Positions 16,329 to 25,606 of a DNA stretch of 40,178 nucleotides are shown here, piece after piece; position 1 is the stretch's first letter, and each line of letters begins with the position of its first letter. This DNA is from Flavobacteriaceae bacterium (GTDB lineage Bacteria > Bacteroidota > Bacteroidia > Flavobacteriales > Flavobacteriaceae). The notes below the pieces were generated by a model. It worked only from the letters and a program-made list of their open reading frames with translations, had not been told where the DNA came from and searched no databases. The stretch is from assembly GCA_024762795.1 (NCBI GenBank), contig JANTGS010000019.1, positions 1-40,178 on the forward strand, written 5' to 3'. The translations under genes were made by a program, and so were the position numbers.

Positions 16329-19040
16329 ATGAAAGCATATATAAACAATATACCACATTCTATAAAAAAAGGAGAAACCATTCTTGAATTTGTCAGAAGA
16401 ATCAAAAACCGGGAGGCAATTCCAACCATGTGTCAGGATGACCGGTTAGAGAACTTTGGTTCCTGCAGGGTTTGCTCCGTTGAAGTTGCCCGTAAAAAGG
16501 ATGGCCCGACTAAAGTTGTAGCTTCCTGTCATACACCGGTGTTTGAAAATGCATATATTTATCATGAAACTGATAAAATTAAAAAGCTTAGAAAAAATAT
16601 TGTTGAATTGGTTTTAACCGATTATCCCCCGGAAAAAGTTTTCCCGGAAGAAGGAAAAAAACCTACTGAGTTTCAAAGAACCATCGAGCAAATAGGTGTT
16701 CCCAATATCAGATATCCCAAAGGAGAAGATCATCTTAAAATTGAAAAGGACAATTCTCATCCTTATATCAAATCAGATCTTTCACAATGCATCAACTGCT
16801 ATCGTTGTGTTAGAGCCTGTGAAGAGATCCAGGGGGAACTGGTTTTGGGAATGAGTGGCAGAGGTTTTGCCAGCCAAATCATAAAAGGTTTTGATACCGA
16901 TTTTGATCTTTCAGCTTGTGTATCCTGTGGTGCCTGCGTACAAACCTGTCCAACCGAAGCTTTAACTGATAAATTTGAAAGCAAAACACTTTTAGCTGAT
17001 AAAACGCTAAGAACAACCTGTACTTATTGCGGTGTGGGGTGTCAGCTGGAGGTTTCTGTAATCAATGGAGAGATCAAAGGAATTCAGGCTCCGGAAAATG
17101 CAGAAGTGAATTTTGGGCACACTTGCCTGAAAGGTCGTTTTGCATTCCAGTTTTATAATCATCCGGACAGATTAACCGACCCATTGATCAAAAAGAATGG
17201 ACAGTTTGAAGTAGTTACCTGGGAGGAAGCTTATGATTTTATCACTGAAAAGTTAAATAAAATAAAACGCGATTTAGGTCCCGATGCCATTGGCTGTATT
17301 TCCTCTTCAAGAGCGACCAATGAAGAGAATTATCTGATGCAAAAAATGACCCGGGTGGCTATTGGCACTAATAATATTGATGGTTGCGCGCGGGTTTGCC
17401 ATGCGCCTACCGCCTATGGTATGCAACAATCTTTTGGGACAGGAGCTGCAACCAACTCGGTTGATGATCTGAATGATACCGATTGTATTTTCCTCTTTGG
17501 GGCCAATCCTACCGAGGCACATCCGGTAACGGGAGCAAAGATCAAACAACTGTTTATGAAAGGAGTTACTTCCATTGTTGTTGATCCTGTAAAAACAAAA
17601 CTGGCTAAACTGTCCCAATATCATCTGCAATTACGTCCCGGAACCAATGTTGCTATTCTGAATATGCTGATGCATTATATTATCAAAGAAGAACTTGTTG
17701 ATCAGGATTTTATCCATAAATATACTACCCAATTTGATGAATTGAAAGAACAGGTGATCCATCTTGATATGGACGAACTGGAATCGCTTACCGGAGTGTC
17801 AAAAGAACTGGTCAGAGAAACTGCTATGGCCTATGCCAGGGCGGACAAGGCAATGGAATTTCACGGACTCGGAGTAACAGAGCATTATCAGGGAAGTAAA
17901 ACTGTTATGTTATTGGCAAATCTGGCCATGATGACCGGAAATATTGGAAAACGCGGCGTAGGATTGAATCCTTTACGAGGCCAGAACAACGTGCAAGGGG
18001 CAGCAGATATGGGAGTTCAACCCCATCAGGGAGCCGGATATCTAGATGTTAACGATCCTGAAATACAAAAATACTATGCCAAAAAATACGGCGTAGAAAA
18101 AATGCCAAAAAAAGAAGGACTTAAAATACCTGAAATGCTCGATGCAGCCATTGAGGGTAAATTAAAAGCCTTATGGATCATGGGAGAAGACACTTTAATG
18201 ACCGATCCCAATACTCATCACATTCAGAATGCGATGGAACAACTCGATATTCTGATCGTTCAGGAACTGTTTATGTCGGCCACAGCCGAAATGGCCGACG
18301 TGGTCCTGCCGGCAAATTCTTATTTTGAAAAAAACGGAACCTTTACCAACGGAGAACGAAGAGTACAACGGGTTAATAAAATTATAGATCCCATTGGAAG
18401 ATCAAAATCTGATGGACAGATCATTATTGATATGATGTATAAACTGGGCTACGAACAACCTACCGGTAAAATTTACAATGCTGAAAAAATTATAGAAGAA
18501 ATATCAGAGGTAATTCCTTTTATGAAAGGATTGCGCTGGGACAGACTTGGGAAGAACGGACTTCAGTGGCCGGTACTGGAAGACGGAACCGGTACACAGA
18601 TCATTCATAAAAATGGTAATTTTAAAAAAGGTAAAGGAACTTTCCACCATTTTGATTTTGAAGAAACTCCTGAACTGGTTGAACACAGAAAACAATATCC
18701 TTTTATTCTGACTACTGCCCGTCAATTGGAACATTACAATTCCGGCACTATGACAAGAAGAACTAACAATCAGGAGATTTCACCAAGTGATTACCTTGAG
18801 ATCAACCCTGCTGATGCAGCCGGGAAAGAGATTATAAACGGAGATATTGTTAGGATTTTTTCCGACAGAGGCAGTGTGGAAATCCCTGTAAAGATCACCT
18901 ACAAGGTTAAACCCGGCGTAGTGCGCACAACTTTTCATCAGCCGGAAATTTTTATCAATATGATTACGGGAAATATTGGGGATTACGAAACAAAAACACC
19001 CGAATATAAGGTAGTTGCAGTTGACTTTGAAAAAATATAA
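16329..19040 (+). CDS. Formate dehydrogenase alpha subunit (molybdopterin, Cys form)
   Basis: A 903-aa catalytic subunit oxidising formate to CO2. Domains in order: [2Fe-2S] ferredoxin with Cys35, 46, 49 and 67; a NuoG-like His/Cys segment; two [4Fe-4S] sites (Cys154/157/160/164 and 197/200/203/207); the MGD-domain [4Fe-4S] site (Cys231/234/238/266); then the bis-MGD core. The molybdenum/tungsten ligand is Cys357 followed by His358 (ARVCHAPTAYGM), coded TGC, so selenocysteine is not needed. The C-terminal molybdopterin-binding domain begins near 780 (FILTTARQLEHYNSGTMTRR). The layout is that of cytosolic NAD-linked FdsA/FdhF-type enzymes and fits the beta subunit upstream. No fdhD or cofactor genes are in the window. 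Confidence 0.93.
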   Translation: MKAYINNIPHSIKKGETILEFVRRIKNREAIPTMCQDDRLENFGSCRVCSVEVARKKDGPTKVVASCHTPVFENAYIYHETDKIKKLRKNIVELVLTDYPPEKVFPEEGKKPTEFQRTIEQIGVPNIRYPKGEDHLKIEKDNSHPYIKSDLSQCINCYRCVRACEEIQGELVLGMSGRGFASQIIKGFDTDFDLSACVSCGACVQTCPTEALTDKFESKTLLADKTLRTTCTYCGVGCQLEVSVINGEIKGIQAPENAEVNFGHTCLKGRFAFQFYNHPDRLTDPLIKKNGQFEVVTWEEAYDFITEKLNKIKRDLGPDAIGCISSSRATNEENYLMQKMTRVAIGTNNIDGCARVCHAPTAYGMQQSFGTGAATNSVDDLNDTDCIFLFGANPTEAHPVTGAKIKQLFMKGVTSIVVDPVKTKLAKLSQYHLQLRPGTNVAILNMLMHYIIKEELVDQDFIHKYTTQFDELKEQVIHLDMDELESLTGVSKELVRETAMAYARADKAMEFHGLGVTEHYQGSKTVMLLANLAMMTGNIGKRGVGLNPLRGQNNVQGAADMGVQPHQGAGYLDVNDPEIQKYYAKKYGVEKMPKKEGLKIPEMLDAAIEGKLKALWIMGEDTLMTDPNTHHIQNAMEQLDILIVQELFMSATAEMADVVLPANSYFEKNGTFTNGERRVQRVNKIIDPIGRSKSDGQIIIDMMYKLGYEQPTGKIYNAEKIIEEISEVIPFMKGLRWDRLGKNGLQWPVLEDGTGTQIIHKNGNFKKGKGTFHHFDFEETPELVEHRKQYPFILTTARQLEHYNSGTMTRRTNNQEISPSDYLEINPADAAGKEIINGDIVRIFSDRGSVEIPVKITYKVKPGVVRTTFHQPEIFINMITGNIGDYETKTPEYKVVAVDFEKI

Positions 19041-19136
19041 ATGAACATAAAGTTTGTTCCTGAGTATGTCAGGTGACGTCCTATATAATTTATATGACAC
19101 CGTTATTGTTGTTTAGTACAAGGTGAATTATTTCAG

Positions 19137-19144
19137 TATATTTG
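19137..19144 (+). promoter_or_regulatory. -7 promoter box upstream of the glycine-repeat outer membrane protein
   Basis: TATATTTG, an exact TAnnTTTG, 119 bases before the ATG. A TTG lies 25 bases upstream, slightly beyond the usual spacing. The leader of about 110 bases would be long for this genome. Confidence 0.35.
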
Positions 19145-19262
19145 TCTATGATTGAATTTTTTAAAGCAGCATTTTACAAAATAAAAAGTATCCGTATATT
19201 CTGAGTTTAGTTAGCCTGTTACTTAAATCTGACGAATATTCTTTCATCTAAATACCATTAAA

Positions 19263-20801
19263 ATGAAGATTATTATTTTATCATTCATGTTGTTATTTGC
19301 ATTACAAGGGCTATCACAGAATAAATCGCCGGTCCAAATTCCAAAACTATCGCAAAAAGCAAATGTAAGGATCAACTACTTACCGGTCAGTATGCCAGAG
19401 AATGAAAATGATATGGGACTTGCTGGAATTCATTATAACCTATTCTTAAACAAATGGATCTATACGGGTATTGGAATGTTTAGTGCCGTAACAGGCACGC
19501 GTGGTGGTCTGTTTACATTAGGAGTAAACTTGGGTGTTAAAAAAAATATTTTAAACAGGTTTTATTTAGATACAGGTTTACATTTTGGAGGTGGTGGAGG
19601 TGCCGGATCTCCTGATGGTGGCGGAGCCTTTATACTTCCTCACTTCAATTTAGGCTACGCATTTAAAAAGTTTTCTATTGAAGGAGGTTACAGTTATATC
19701 AATTTTTTTGATGGAGGAGATATCAATAGCAGTCAATGGAATATTGTTGTTCAGATTCCATTGCACTACCATTATACTTCCTTTGATTATACCGAAACTA
19801 CACTCAGTAGTACTGATATTCCTAATCAGAAATCCTGGCAACAAAAAAGTAAAAGATTTTCAGTTCTGCTCCACTTTAATAATCATGATCTGATAGGAGA
19901 AACAAAAGACACTGACGGGTTACCTATGGATGATCAGATGATCAATACTGTTGGTATTGAACTCAACTCTTTTTTCAGCAGAAATACTTTTTTCTTTTTA
20001 AAAGCCGATGGAGCTTATAATGGTATAGATGCCGGTTATATGGACCTGATCGCCGGGTTAGGATATGAATTTTCATTTAATAAGGAAAGAACGAGGATCC
20101 TTGGAAAAATAGGGTTGGGTGCTGCCGGAGGAGGTGGTGTAGATACAAACGGAGGTTTTGTTATCTATCCGGATATCTCATTTGAACAAAAAATCTTTAA
20201 TGATGTTTTTATCTCACTAAACAAAGGCTTTTTGCTTAGCCCTGATGCCAGTTTCCTTTCCTCTACTTATGGAGTTGGTTTCAAGTATTATTTTAATCAG
20301 AATGGATTAATATCCAAAGAAAATGAAACCTATACTTTTGCCAAGTTTAAAGGAAAAGAATTTATATTAGGGGAAGAGTACTATTTTGATGTCGCGAGAA
20401 ACTATGAGGGCTTACAAAAAGATATGCAACAAATGGTTTTTCAGATAAACTTCTATCTAAAGAAGAATTTCTATCTTTCGGGAGAAGCAGCTTTTGCTAA
20501 TTTCGGTGATGCCGGAGCATATGCTGAAGGTTTGGCTGGTGGTGGATTAACTACTTCTCACGATTTTTCTCAACGATTTCAGTTTTTCGGCCAAATTCTT
20601 GCCGGTGCAGCAGGAGGCGGATGGATAGATACCGGCGAAGGTTTGATTATAAAACCCTCTGTTGGTGGTTCTGTTTTTTTTAATGATAAGCTGGGGCTGA
20701 GGCTTTCAATAGGTCAATCCAAGGCTATAGGTGGTGGACTTAATACCACATTTGCAAATGCTTCATTAAGTTACAGGCTGGCTTTACTAAAAGCAAGATA
20801 A
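19263..20801 (+). CDS. Predicted outer-membrane protein with three glycine-rich repeats
   Basis: A 512-aa exported protein; signal peptide 1-19 (ending QGLSQ). The rest alternates aromatic and polar residues as in beta-barrels (LTLGVNLGVKKN, NRFYLDTGLHFGG, FEQKIFNDVFISLNKGFLLS) and ends ANASLSYRLALLKAR. Three glycine-rich blocks stand at about 108-121, 284-298 and 447-460. The last two share GAAGGG(G/W)xDT followed by G(F/L)xI, and the first keeps GGGGGAGSPDGGGAFI; they are spaced about 165-175 residues apart, which suggests a triplicated unit. I recognise no named family. It follows the formate dehydrogenase genes with a 222-base gap and its own candidate promoter, so no functional link is claimed. 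Confidence 0.75.
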   Translation: MKIIILSFMLLFALQGLSQNKSPVQIPKLSQKANVRINYLPVSMPENENDMGLAGIHYNLFLNKWIYTGIGMFSAVTGTRGGLFTLGVNLGVKKNILNRFYLDTGLHFGGGGGAGSPDGGGAFILPHFNLGYAFKKFSIEGGYSYINFFDGGDINSSQWNIVVQIPLHYHYTSFDYTETTLSSTDIPNQKSWQQKSKRFSVLLHFNNHDLIGETKDTDGLPMDDQMINTVGIELNSFFSRNTFFFLKADGAYNGIDAGYMDLIAGLGYEFSFNKERTRILGKIGLGAAGGGGVDTNGGFVIYPDISFEQKIFNDVFISLNKGFLLSPDASFLSSTYGVGFKYYFNQNGLISKENETYTFAKFKGKEFILGEEYYFDVARNYEGLQKDMQQMVFQINFYLKKNFYLSGEAAFANFGDAGAYAEGLAGGGLTTSHDFSQRFQFFGQILAGAAGGGWIDTGEGLIIKPSVGGSVFFNDKLGLRLSIGQSKAIGGGLNTTFANASLSYRLALLKAR

Positions 20802-21053
20802 CCTTATAACTAAATTACCCGATAATAAATTTACCAAAGAATTAAGCCTGTATATTTCATTTTTTTTTGAAAAAAATCCTCTTCTATAAAGTGAAAAAAT
20901 TGAAATTAATTTTTTAGAGTCTCACGAATAAAAAATATTAAAAAAATATCAGTTTTCTTAAAGAAATTCTCGAATTTTGTATGATCAGAAAAATATTTCA
21001 GTATGGCAAACAAATATATTGTTTGATCCAGCTGAATTTTTAAAAATCTATCG

Positions 21054-22118
21054 ATGAAAAAACATAATTTTAGTGCCGGACCAAGTATTTTACCTCAGGA
21101 AGTTTTAAAAAAAGCTTCAGAGGCTGTATTGAATTTCAACAACTTAGATCTTTCCTTGATTGAGATCTCTCACCGAAGTGCAGATTTTGTAGCTGTGATG
21201 AAGAAAGCTCAGGAACTTGTACTCGATCTTCTCGACCTTAAAGATAAAGGATATTCTGTATTGTTCCTTTCAGGAGGAGCCAGTACCGAATTTATTATGG
21301 TTCCTTACAACCTGATGAAAACTGATGGAAAAGCTGCTTATCTCGATACCGGAGCATGGAGCTCGAAGGCCATCAAAGAAGCAAAATTATTTGGAGAGGT
21401 TGATGTAGTTGCTTCTTCAAAAGATAAAAATTACAACTTTATCCCAAGCTTATATACTATCCCTTCCGATGCAAATTATTTCCACTGCACCAGCAACAAT
21501 ACCATTTATGGTACACAAATAAAGGACTTTCCAGAGACTGATGTTCCTATGGTTTGCGATATGAGTTCAGATATTTTTTCAAGAAAACTCGATTTTAGTA
21601 AATTTGATGTAATCTACGCCGGAGCTCAAAAGAATATGGGGCCCGCCGGTACTACGCTTGTCGTTGTTAAAGATAGAATTCTCGGTGAAACCGGAAGGAA
21701 GATCCCTTCAATGCTGGATTACCAGATTCAGATCAGCAAAGACAGCATGTTCAATACACCACCGGTATTCCCTGTATATGTTTCTATGCTTACCCTGCAA
21801 TGGTTAAAAGATATGGGAGGCATTGAAGCTATTGAAAAGATCAATAATAAAAAAGCACAAATGCTTTATGATGAGATTGACAGAAATCCCCTTTTTATTG
21901 GTACTGCAGCCAAAGAGGATCGTTCTAATATGAATGTTACCTTCCTCTTAGCTGATGATTCGAAAAAGGAGGCATTTGATAAAATGTGGAATGAAGCCGG
22001 AATAAGCGGATTAAAAGGACACCGATCTGTAGGTGGATACCGAGCCAGTATCTATAATGCTATGCCTGTTGAAAGTGTTCAGGTACTGGTAGATGTAATG
22101 AAAAAACTTGCAGAGTAA
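21054..22118 (+). CDS. serC: Phosphoserine aminotransferase
   Basis: A 354-aa PLP enzyme making 3-phosphoserine from 3-phosphohydroxypyruvate and glutamate. The sequence begins NFSAGPSILP as in SerC, has FLSGGAST near 72-78 (phosphate/PLP contacts), the PLP lysine Lys193 in YAGAQKNMGPAG, and KGHRSVGGYRASIYNAMP at the C-terminus, typical of class V SerC proteins. Length is normal. The 252 bases before it hold no clear promoter or structure that I can support. It leads a tight cluster with a thioesterase (2-base gap) and serA. Confidence 0.96.
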   Translation: MKKHNFSAGPSILPQEVLKKASEAVLNFNNLDLSLIEISHRSADFVAVMKKAQELVLDLLDLKDKGYSVLFLSGGASTEFIMVPYNLMKTDGKAAYLDTGAWSSKAIKEAKLFGEVDVVASSKDKNYNFIPSLYTIPSDANYFHCTSNNTIYGTQIKDFPETDVPMVCDMSSDIFSRKLDFSKFDVIYAGAQKNMGPAGTTLVVVKDRILGETGRKIPSMLDYQIQISKDSMFNTPPVFPVYVSMLTLQWLKDMGGIEAIEKINNKKAQMLYDEIDRNPLFIGTAAKEDRSNMNVTFLLADDSKKEAFDKMWNEAGISGLKGHRSVGGYRASIYNAMPVESVQVLVDVMKKLAE

Positions 22119-22120
22119 AG

Positions 22121-22546
22121 ATGCCTGTCGATCATAAATTCAACATGCTCAAAACGGTCTTTCAGGATCAGATGCCCGCAAACAAGCATCTCGGACTCAA
22201 GATCGAAGACCTGGAAGTAGGTTATACCAAAATTTATATTCCTTTTAAAGATGAATTTATAGGTGATTTCTTCCAAAACCGTTGGCACGGAGGTATTCTG
22301 GCAAGTATTGCTGATACCGCAGGAGGAATTGCTGCCGTATCTACTGTGGAATCTATAGAAGATAAAGTGAGCACTATTGATATGCGGATCGATTACCTTT
22401 ACGGATCCGAACCCCGTGATCTTTATGCTGAAGCAGAAATGATTAAGAACGGAAAAAGAATAATAAAAGTAGATGTAAAGATCTATCACGAAAAAGAAAA
22501 AATAATTGCTGTAGGGCGATGTGCTTACAGTGTTTTAAGAAAATAA
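22121..22546 (+). CDS. Hotdog-fold thioesterase, PaaI-like
   Basis: A 141-aa protein of the hotdog fold, PaaI type. It shows the family's acceptor helix and catalytic region RWHGGILASIADTAGGIAAVS, where HGG is followed by the helix carrying the aspartate, and the beta-sheet segment STIDMRIDYLYGSEPRDLYA. Such enzymes hydrolyse acyl-CoA or related thioesters; the substrate is not evident. It lies between serC (2-base gap) and serA (12-base gap), an arrangement I recall from other flavobacteria, but a role in serine synthesis is not known. Confidence 0.85.
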   Translation: MPVDHKFNMLKTVFQDQMPANKHLGLKIEDLEVGYTKIYIPFKDEFIGDFFQNRWHGGILASIADTAGGIAAVSTVESIEDKVSTIDMRIDYLYGSEPRDLYAEAEMIKNGKRIIKVDVKIYHEKEKIIAVGRCAYSVLRK

Positions 22547-22558
22547 AAAAATAAAATA

Positions 22559-23509
22559 ATGAAAGTTTTAGCAAATGACGGTATAGCAACTTCAGGAGTT
22601 GTAGCCCTTGAAAAAGCCGGATTTGAGGTAATCCTTAATAATGTACCTCAGGAAGAACTGATCAATTTTATCAATAAAAATAATGTAGATGTACTTTTGG
22701 TAAGAAGTGCAACCAAAGTTAGAGAAGATCTTATCGATGCCTGTCCTTCTTTAAAGGTCATCGGAAGAGGTGGCGTTGGAATGGATAATATTGATGTGGA
22801 ATATGCAAGGAATAAAGGACTTAAAGTGATCAATACCCCTGCAGCCTCTTCCCATTCGGTAGCAGAATTGGTTTTTGCGCACCTTTTCGGAATGGTTCGT
22901 TTCCTTCATATTTCTAACCAGAACATGCCTCTTGAAGGAGATTCAAAATTCAAGGAACTTAAAAAATCCTTTGCCAAAGGTATCGAACTGAAAGGGAAAA
23001 CACTGGGAGTACTAGGATTTGGAAGAATTGGTCAGGCTACTGCAAAGATTGCCTTGGGCATAGGTATGAAAGTCATTGCCTTTGATCCTTTTATCGACAG
23101 TGCACATCTTGAACTTGATTTCTTCGACGGACAATCTATAAGTTTTACCATTGATACCATCTCTAAGGAAGAAGTGCTCAAACAAGCCGATTTTATTACA
23201 CTTCACGTTCCCGCACAAGAAAATTATGTGATCTCTACCAAAGAATTTGAAATGATGAATGATGGGGTGGGTATTGTAAATGCTGCCCGTGGTGGCGTAA
23301 TTGATGAAGTTGCCCTGATAAAAGCTATTGAAAGCGGAAAGGTTTCCAATGCAGCTCTTGATGTATTTGAAAATGAACCAAAACCGGAGATTCAACTGCT
23401 GATGAATAATAACATCTCTTTAACACCTCATATCGGTGCAGCAACCAAGGAAGCCCAAAACAGAATTGGTGAAGAATTGGCTTCTCAGATCATAGAGATT
23501 TTAAAATAA
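22559..23509 (+). CDS. serA: D-3-phosphoglycerate dehydrogenase
   Basis: A 316-aa NAD-dependent D-2-hydroxyacid dehydrogenase, giving 3-phosphohydroxypyruvate from 3-phosphoglycerate. NAD-binding motif GFGRIG at 153-158; substrate/catalytic region VIGRGGVGMDNID at about 68-80; the catalytic Arg lies in NAARGGVIDE, the Glu in DVFENEP, and the His in LTPHIGAATKEAQ. It is a short form with no C-terminal ACT domain, so serine feedback through that domain is not expected. Position two genes after serC supports SerA over other hydroxyacid dehydrogenases. Confidence 0.92.
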   Translation: MKVLANDGIATSGVVALEKAGFEVILNNVPQEELINFINKNNVDVLLVRSATKVREDLIDACPSLKVIGRGGVGMDNIDVEYARNKGLKVINTPAASSHSVAELVFAHLFGMVRFLHISNQNMPLEGDSKFKELKKSFAKGIELKGKTLGVLGFGRIGQATAKIALGIGMKVIAFDPFIDSAHLELDFFDGQSISFTIDTISKEEVLKQADFITLHVPAQENYVISTKEFEMMNDGVGIVNAARGGVIDEVALIKAIESGKVSNAALDVFENEPKPEIQLLMNNNISLTPHIGAATKEAQNRIGEELASQIIEILK

Positions 23510-23576
23510 AAAAAATCGAAATAACATCCTGTCAATAGATTTTATGATATGGTGATATTTAAAGTATAATAAAGTT

Positions 23577-24827
23577 ATGGCAATTATAAAACCCTTTAAA
23601 GGATTAAGACCACCCAAACAAATAATTGAGAAGGTAAGTTGTTTACCTTATGATGTTATGAATGCTGAAGAGGCTGCAGAAATGGCTTCGGATAAACCGG
23701 AATCCTTACTGCATATTACCCGTGCCGAGATAGAATTTGAACCGGGAACCGATCCTCATGATGAAAAAGTCTATAAGAAAGCTGAAGAGAATTTTAAAAG
23801 ATTTCAGGAGGAAGGAATTTTAGTTCAGGATGCAGAAGATAAATATTATATCTATGCCCAAACCATGAATGGGAAAACCCAGTATGGAATTGTAGGAGCT
23901 GCATCTTATAAAGATTACGAAAACGGAATTATATTAAAACATGAACTGACTCGCCCTGATAAAGAAGAAGACCGTAAAGTATTGATGCGTAAATTAAACG
24001 CAAATATTGAACCTGTATTCTTTACTTATCGTTCTGTTCCTGAAATAGATGCTATTGTAGAAGATATTGTGACCAACAATAAGGCCGATTATGATTTTAC
24101 TTCAGAAGATGGTTTCGGTCATCATTTCTGGACAATTGAGGATAAAAAAACCAATGAAAAGATTGAAGAATTATTTAAAACCAAGGTGCCTTACACCTAT
24201 GTAGCCGATGGCCATCACAGAACGGCTGCCGCTGCAGGTATTGGTAAGGAACGAAGTGCTGCAAATTCGAAGCATACCGGAAAAGAAGCCTATAATTATT
24301 TTATGGCAGTACATTTTCCTGATAATCAATTACAAATTATCGACTATAATCGGGTTATAAAAGATCTGAACGGCCTGACTCCCGATGAAGTACTGGAAAA
24401 GATCAAAGAGAATTTTAATATCGTTTCTGAAAGCACTTCCATTATAAAACCCTCTAAACTACACCATATATCGATGTATTTAGAAGGAAAATGGTACTGC
24501 TTATCGGCTAAACCAAATACGTATGATGATTATAAACCTATTGAAAGTCTGGATGTAACTGTACTGTCAAAATATATTCTGGATCCAATTCTTGGAATCA
24601 AAGATCTACGAACAGATACACGTATCGATTTTGTAGGTGGAATCAGAGGGCTGGAAGAATTAAGTAAAAGAGTTGACTCAGGTGAAATGGCAATTGCATT
24701 TGCCCTGTTTCCTGTAAGCATGCACCAATTGATGCATATTGCTGATACCGGAAATATCATGCCGCCTAAAGTAACCTGGTTCGAACCTAAACTACGCTCC
24801 GGACTGGTAATTCATAAATTAGATTAA
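23577..24827 (+). CDS. DUF1015 family protein
   Basis: A 416-aa protein of the DUF1015 family (COG4198). It begins IKPFKGLRPPKQIIEKVSCLPYDVMN, as family members do, and contains the strongly conserved YVADGHHRTAAAAGI near residue 210 and HPxD-like segments at the end (SMHQLMHIADTGNIMPPKVTWFEPKLRSGL). The molecular function is unknown in general. Members are widely found beside serA/serC, and it follows serA here by 67 bases, so a link to serine metabolism is an inference from context only. Confidence 0.9.
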   Translation: MAIIKPFKGLRPPKQIIEKVSCLPYDVMNAEEAAEMASDKPESLLHITRAEIEFEPGTDPHDEKVYKKAEENFKRFQEEGILVQDAEDKYYIYAQTMNGKTQYGIVGAASYKDYENGIILKHELTRPDKEEDRKVLMRKLNANIEPVFFTYRSVPEIDAIVEDIVTNNKADYDFTSEDGFGHHFWTIEDKKTNEKIEELFKTKVPYTYVADGHHRTAAAAGIGKERSAANSKHTGKEAYNYFMAVHFPDNQLQIIDYNRVIKDLNGLTPDEVLEKIKENFNIVSESTSIIKPSKLHHISMYLEGKWYCLSAKPNTYDDYKPIESLDVTVLSKYILDPILGIKDLRTDTRIDFVGGIRGLEELSKRVDSGEMAIAFALFPVSMHQLMHIADTGNIMPPKVTWFEPKLRSGLVIHKLD

Positions 24828-24831
24828 TTAA

Positions 24832-25509
24832 ATGCTGATAAAAAATAATTTAGATAAAATCTTAGAAACTGTTCCCGGGGGTGTTACCCTGGTGGCAGTT
24901 TCTAAAACTAAGCCCATCTCCGATATTCAGGAAGTCTATGATGCCGGTCACAAGGTTTTTGGCGAAAACAAGGTACAGGAAATGGTTCAAAAATATGAAG
25001 CCCTGCCTAAAGATATCGAGTGGCACATGATTGGTCATTTACAACGCAACAAGGTAAAATATATGGCGCCTTTTGTAAGTCTGATCCATGGTGTTGACAG
25101 CTTTAAAACCCTAAAAGAAATCGATAAACAAGCCCAAAAGAACAACAGGATCATACCTTGTTTACTCGAAGCAAAGATCGCTCAGGAAGACTCTAAGTTC
25201 GGTTTATCCTTTGCTGAGATCGAAGAGATCCTTACTTCTGATGCCTTTAAAGAATTAAAGAACATACAGATCAGCGGATTGATGGGTATGGCGAGCTATA
25301 CGGATGACAAAGAACAGATCGCCAAAGAATTCCGTTCGTTAAAGAACTTTTTTGAAAAGCTTAAAAAAGAACTCCCCAAAGCAGAAAATATCAATTTAAC
25401 GACCCTTTCCATGGGAATGAGCGGCGATTATAAAATTGCCCTCGCCAATGGCAGTAACATGATCAGAGTGGGCAGCGCTATCTTTGGTGCAAGAAATTAT
25501 ATCGCCTGA
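24832..25509 (+). CDS. YggS/PLPBP-family PLP-binding protein
   Basis: A 225-aa member of the YggS (PLP homeostasis) family, folded as the N-terminal barrel of alanine racemase without its C-terminal domain. The PLP-binding lysine is Lys25 in LVAVSKTKP. Other marks: FGENKVQEMVQKYE, WHMIGHLQRNKVKY (the conserved HxIGxLQxNK), and near the end LSMGMSGDYKIALANGSNMIRVGSAIFG. It is not a racemase; family members buffer free PLP and affect amino-acid pools. The 4-base gap to DUF1015 puts it in the serC operon, which fits the need of SerC for PLP. Confidence 0.94.
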   Translation: MLIKNNLDKILETVPGGVTLVAVSKTKPISDIQEVYDAGHKVFGENKVQEMVQKYEALPKDIEWHMIGHLQRNKVKYMAPFVSLIHGVDSFKTLKEIDKQAQKNNRIIPCLLEAKIAQEDSKFGLSFAEIEEILTSDAFKELKNIQISGLMGMASYTDDKEQIAKEFRSLKNFFEKLKKELPKAENINLTTLSMGMSGDYKIALANGSNMIRVGSAIFGARNYIA

Positions 25510-25606
25510 GAATAGCTACAGATCTGTTAAAAAATGTGAATCCTTTTGGTTTTATCCCTCCCCTTTTTAATTATTATTTTATCTTTATAACTTTAGTATT
25601 CTGATC

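Noticed and set aside
17397-17399. Possible selenocysteine site in formate dehydrogenase
   Set aside because: The codon is TGC (Cys), not TGA, and no SECIS-like need exists.
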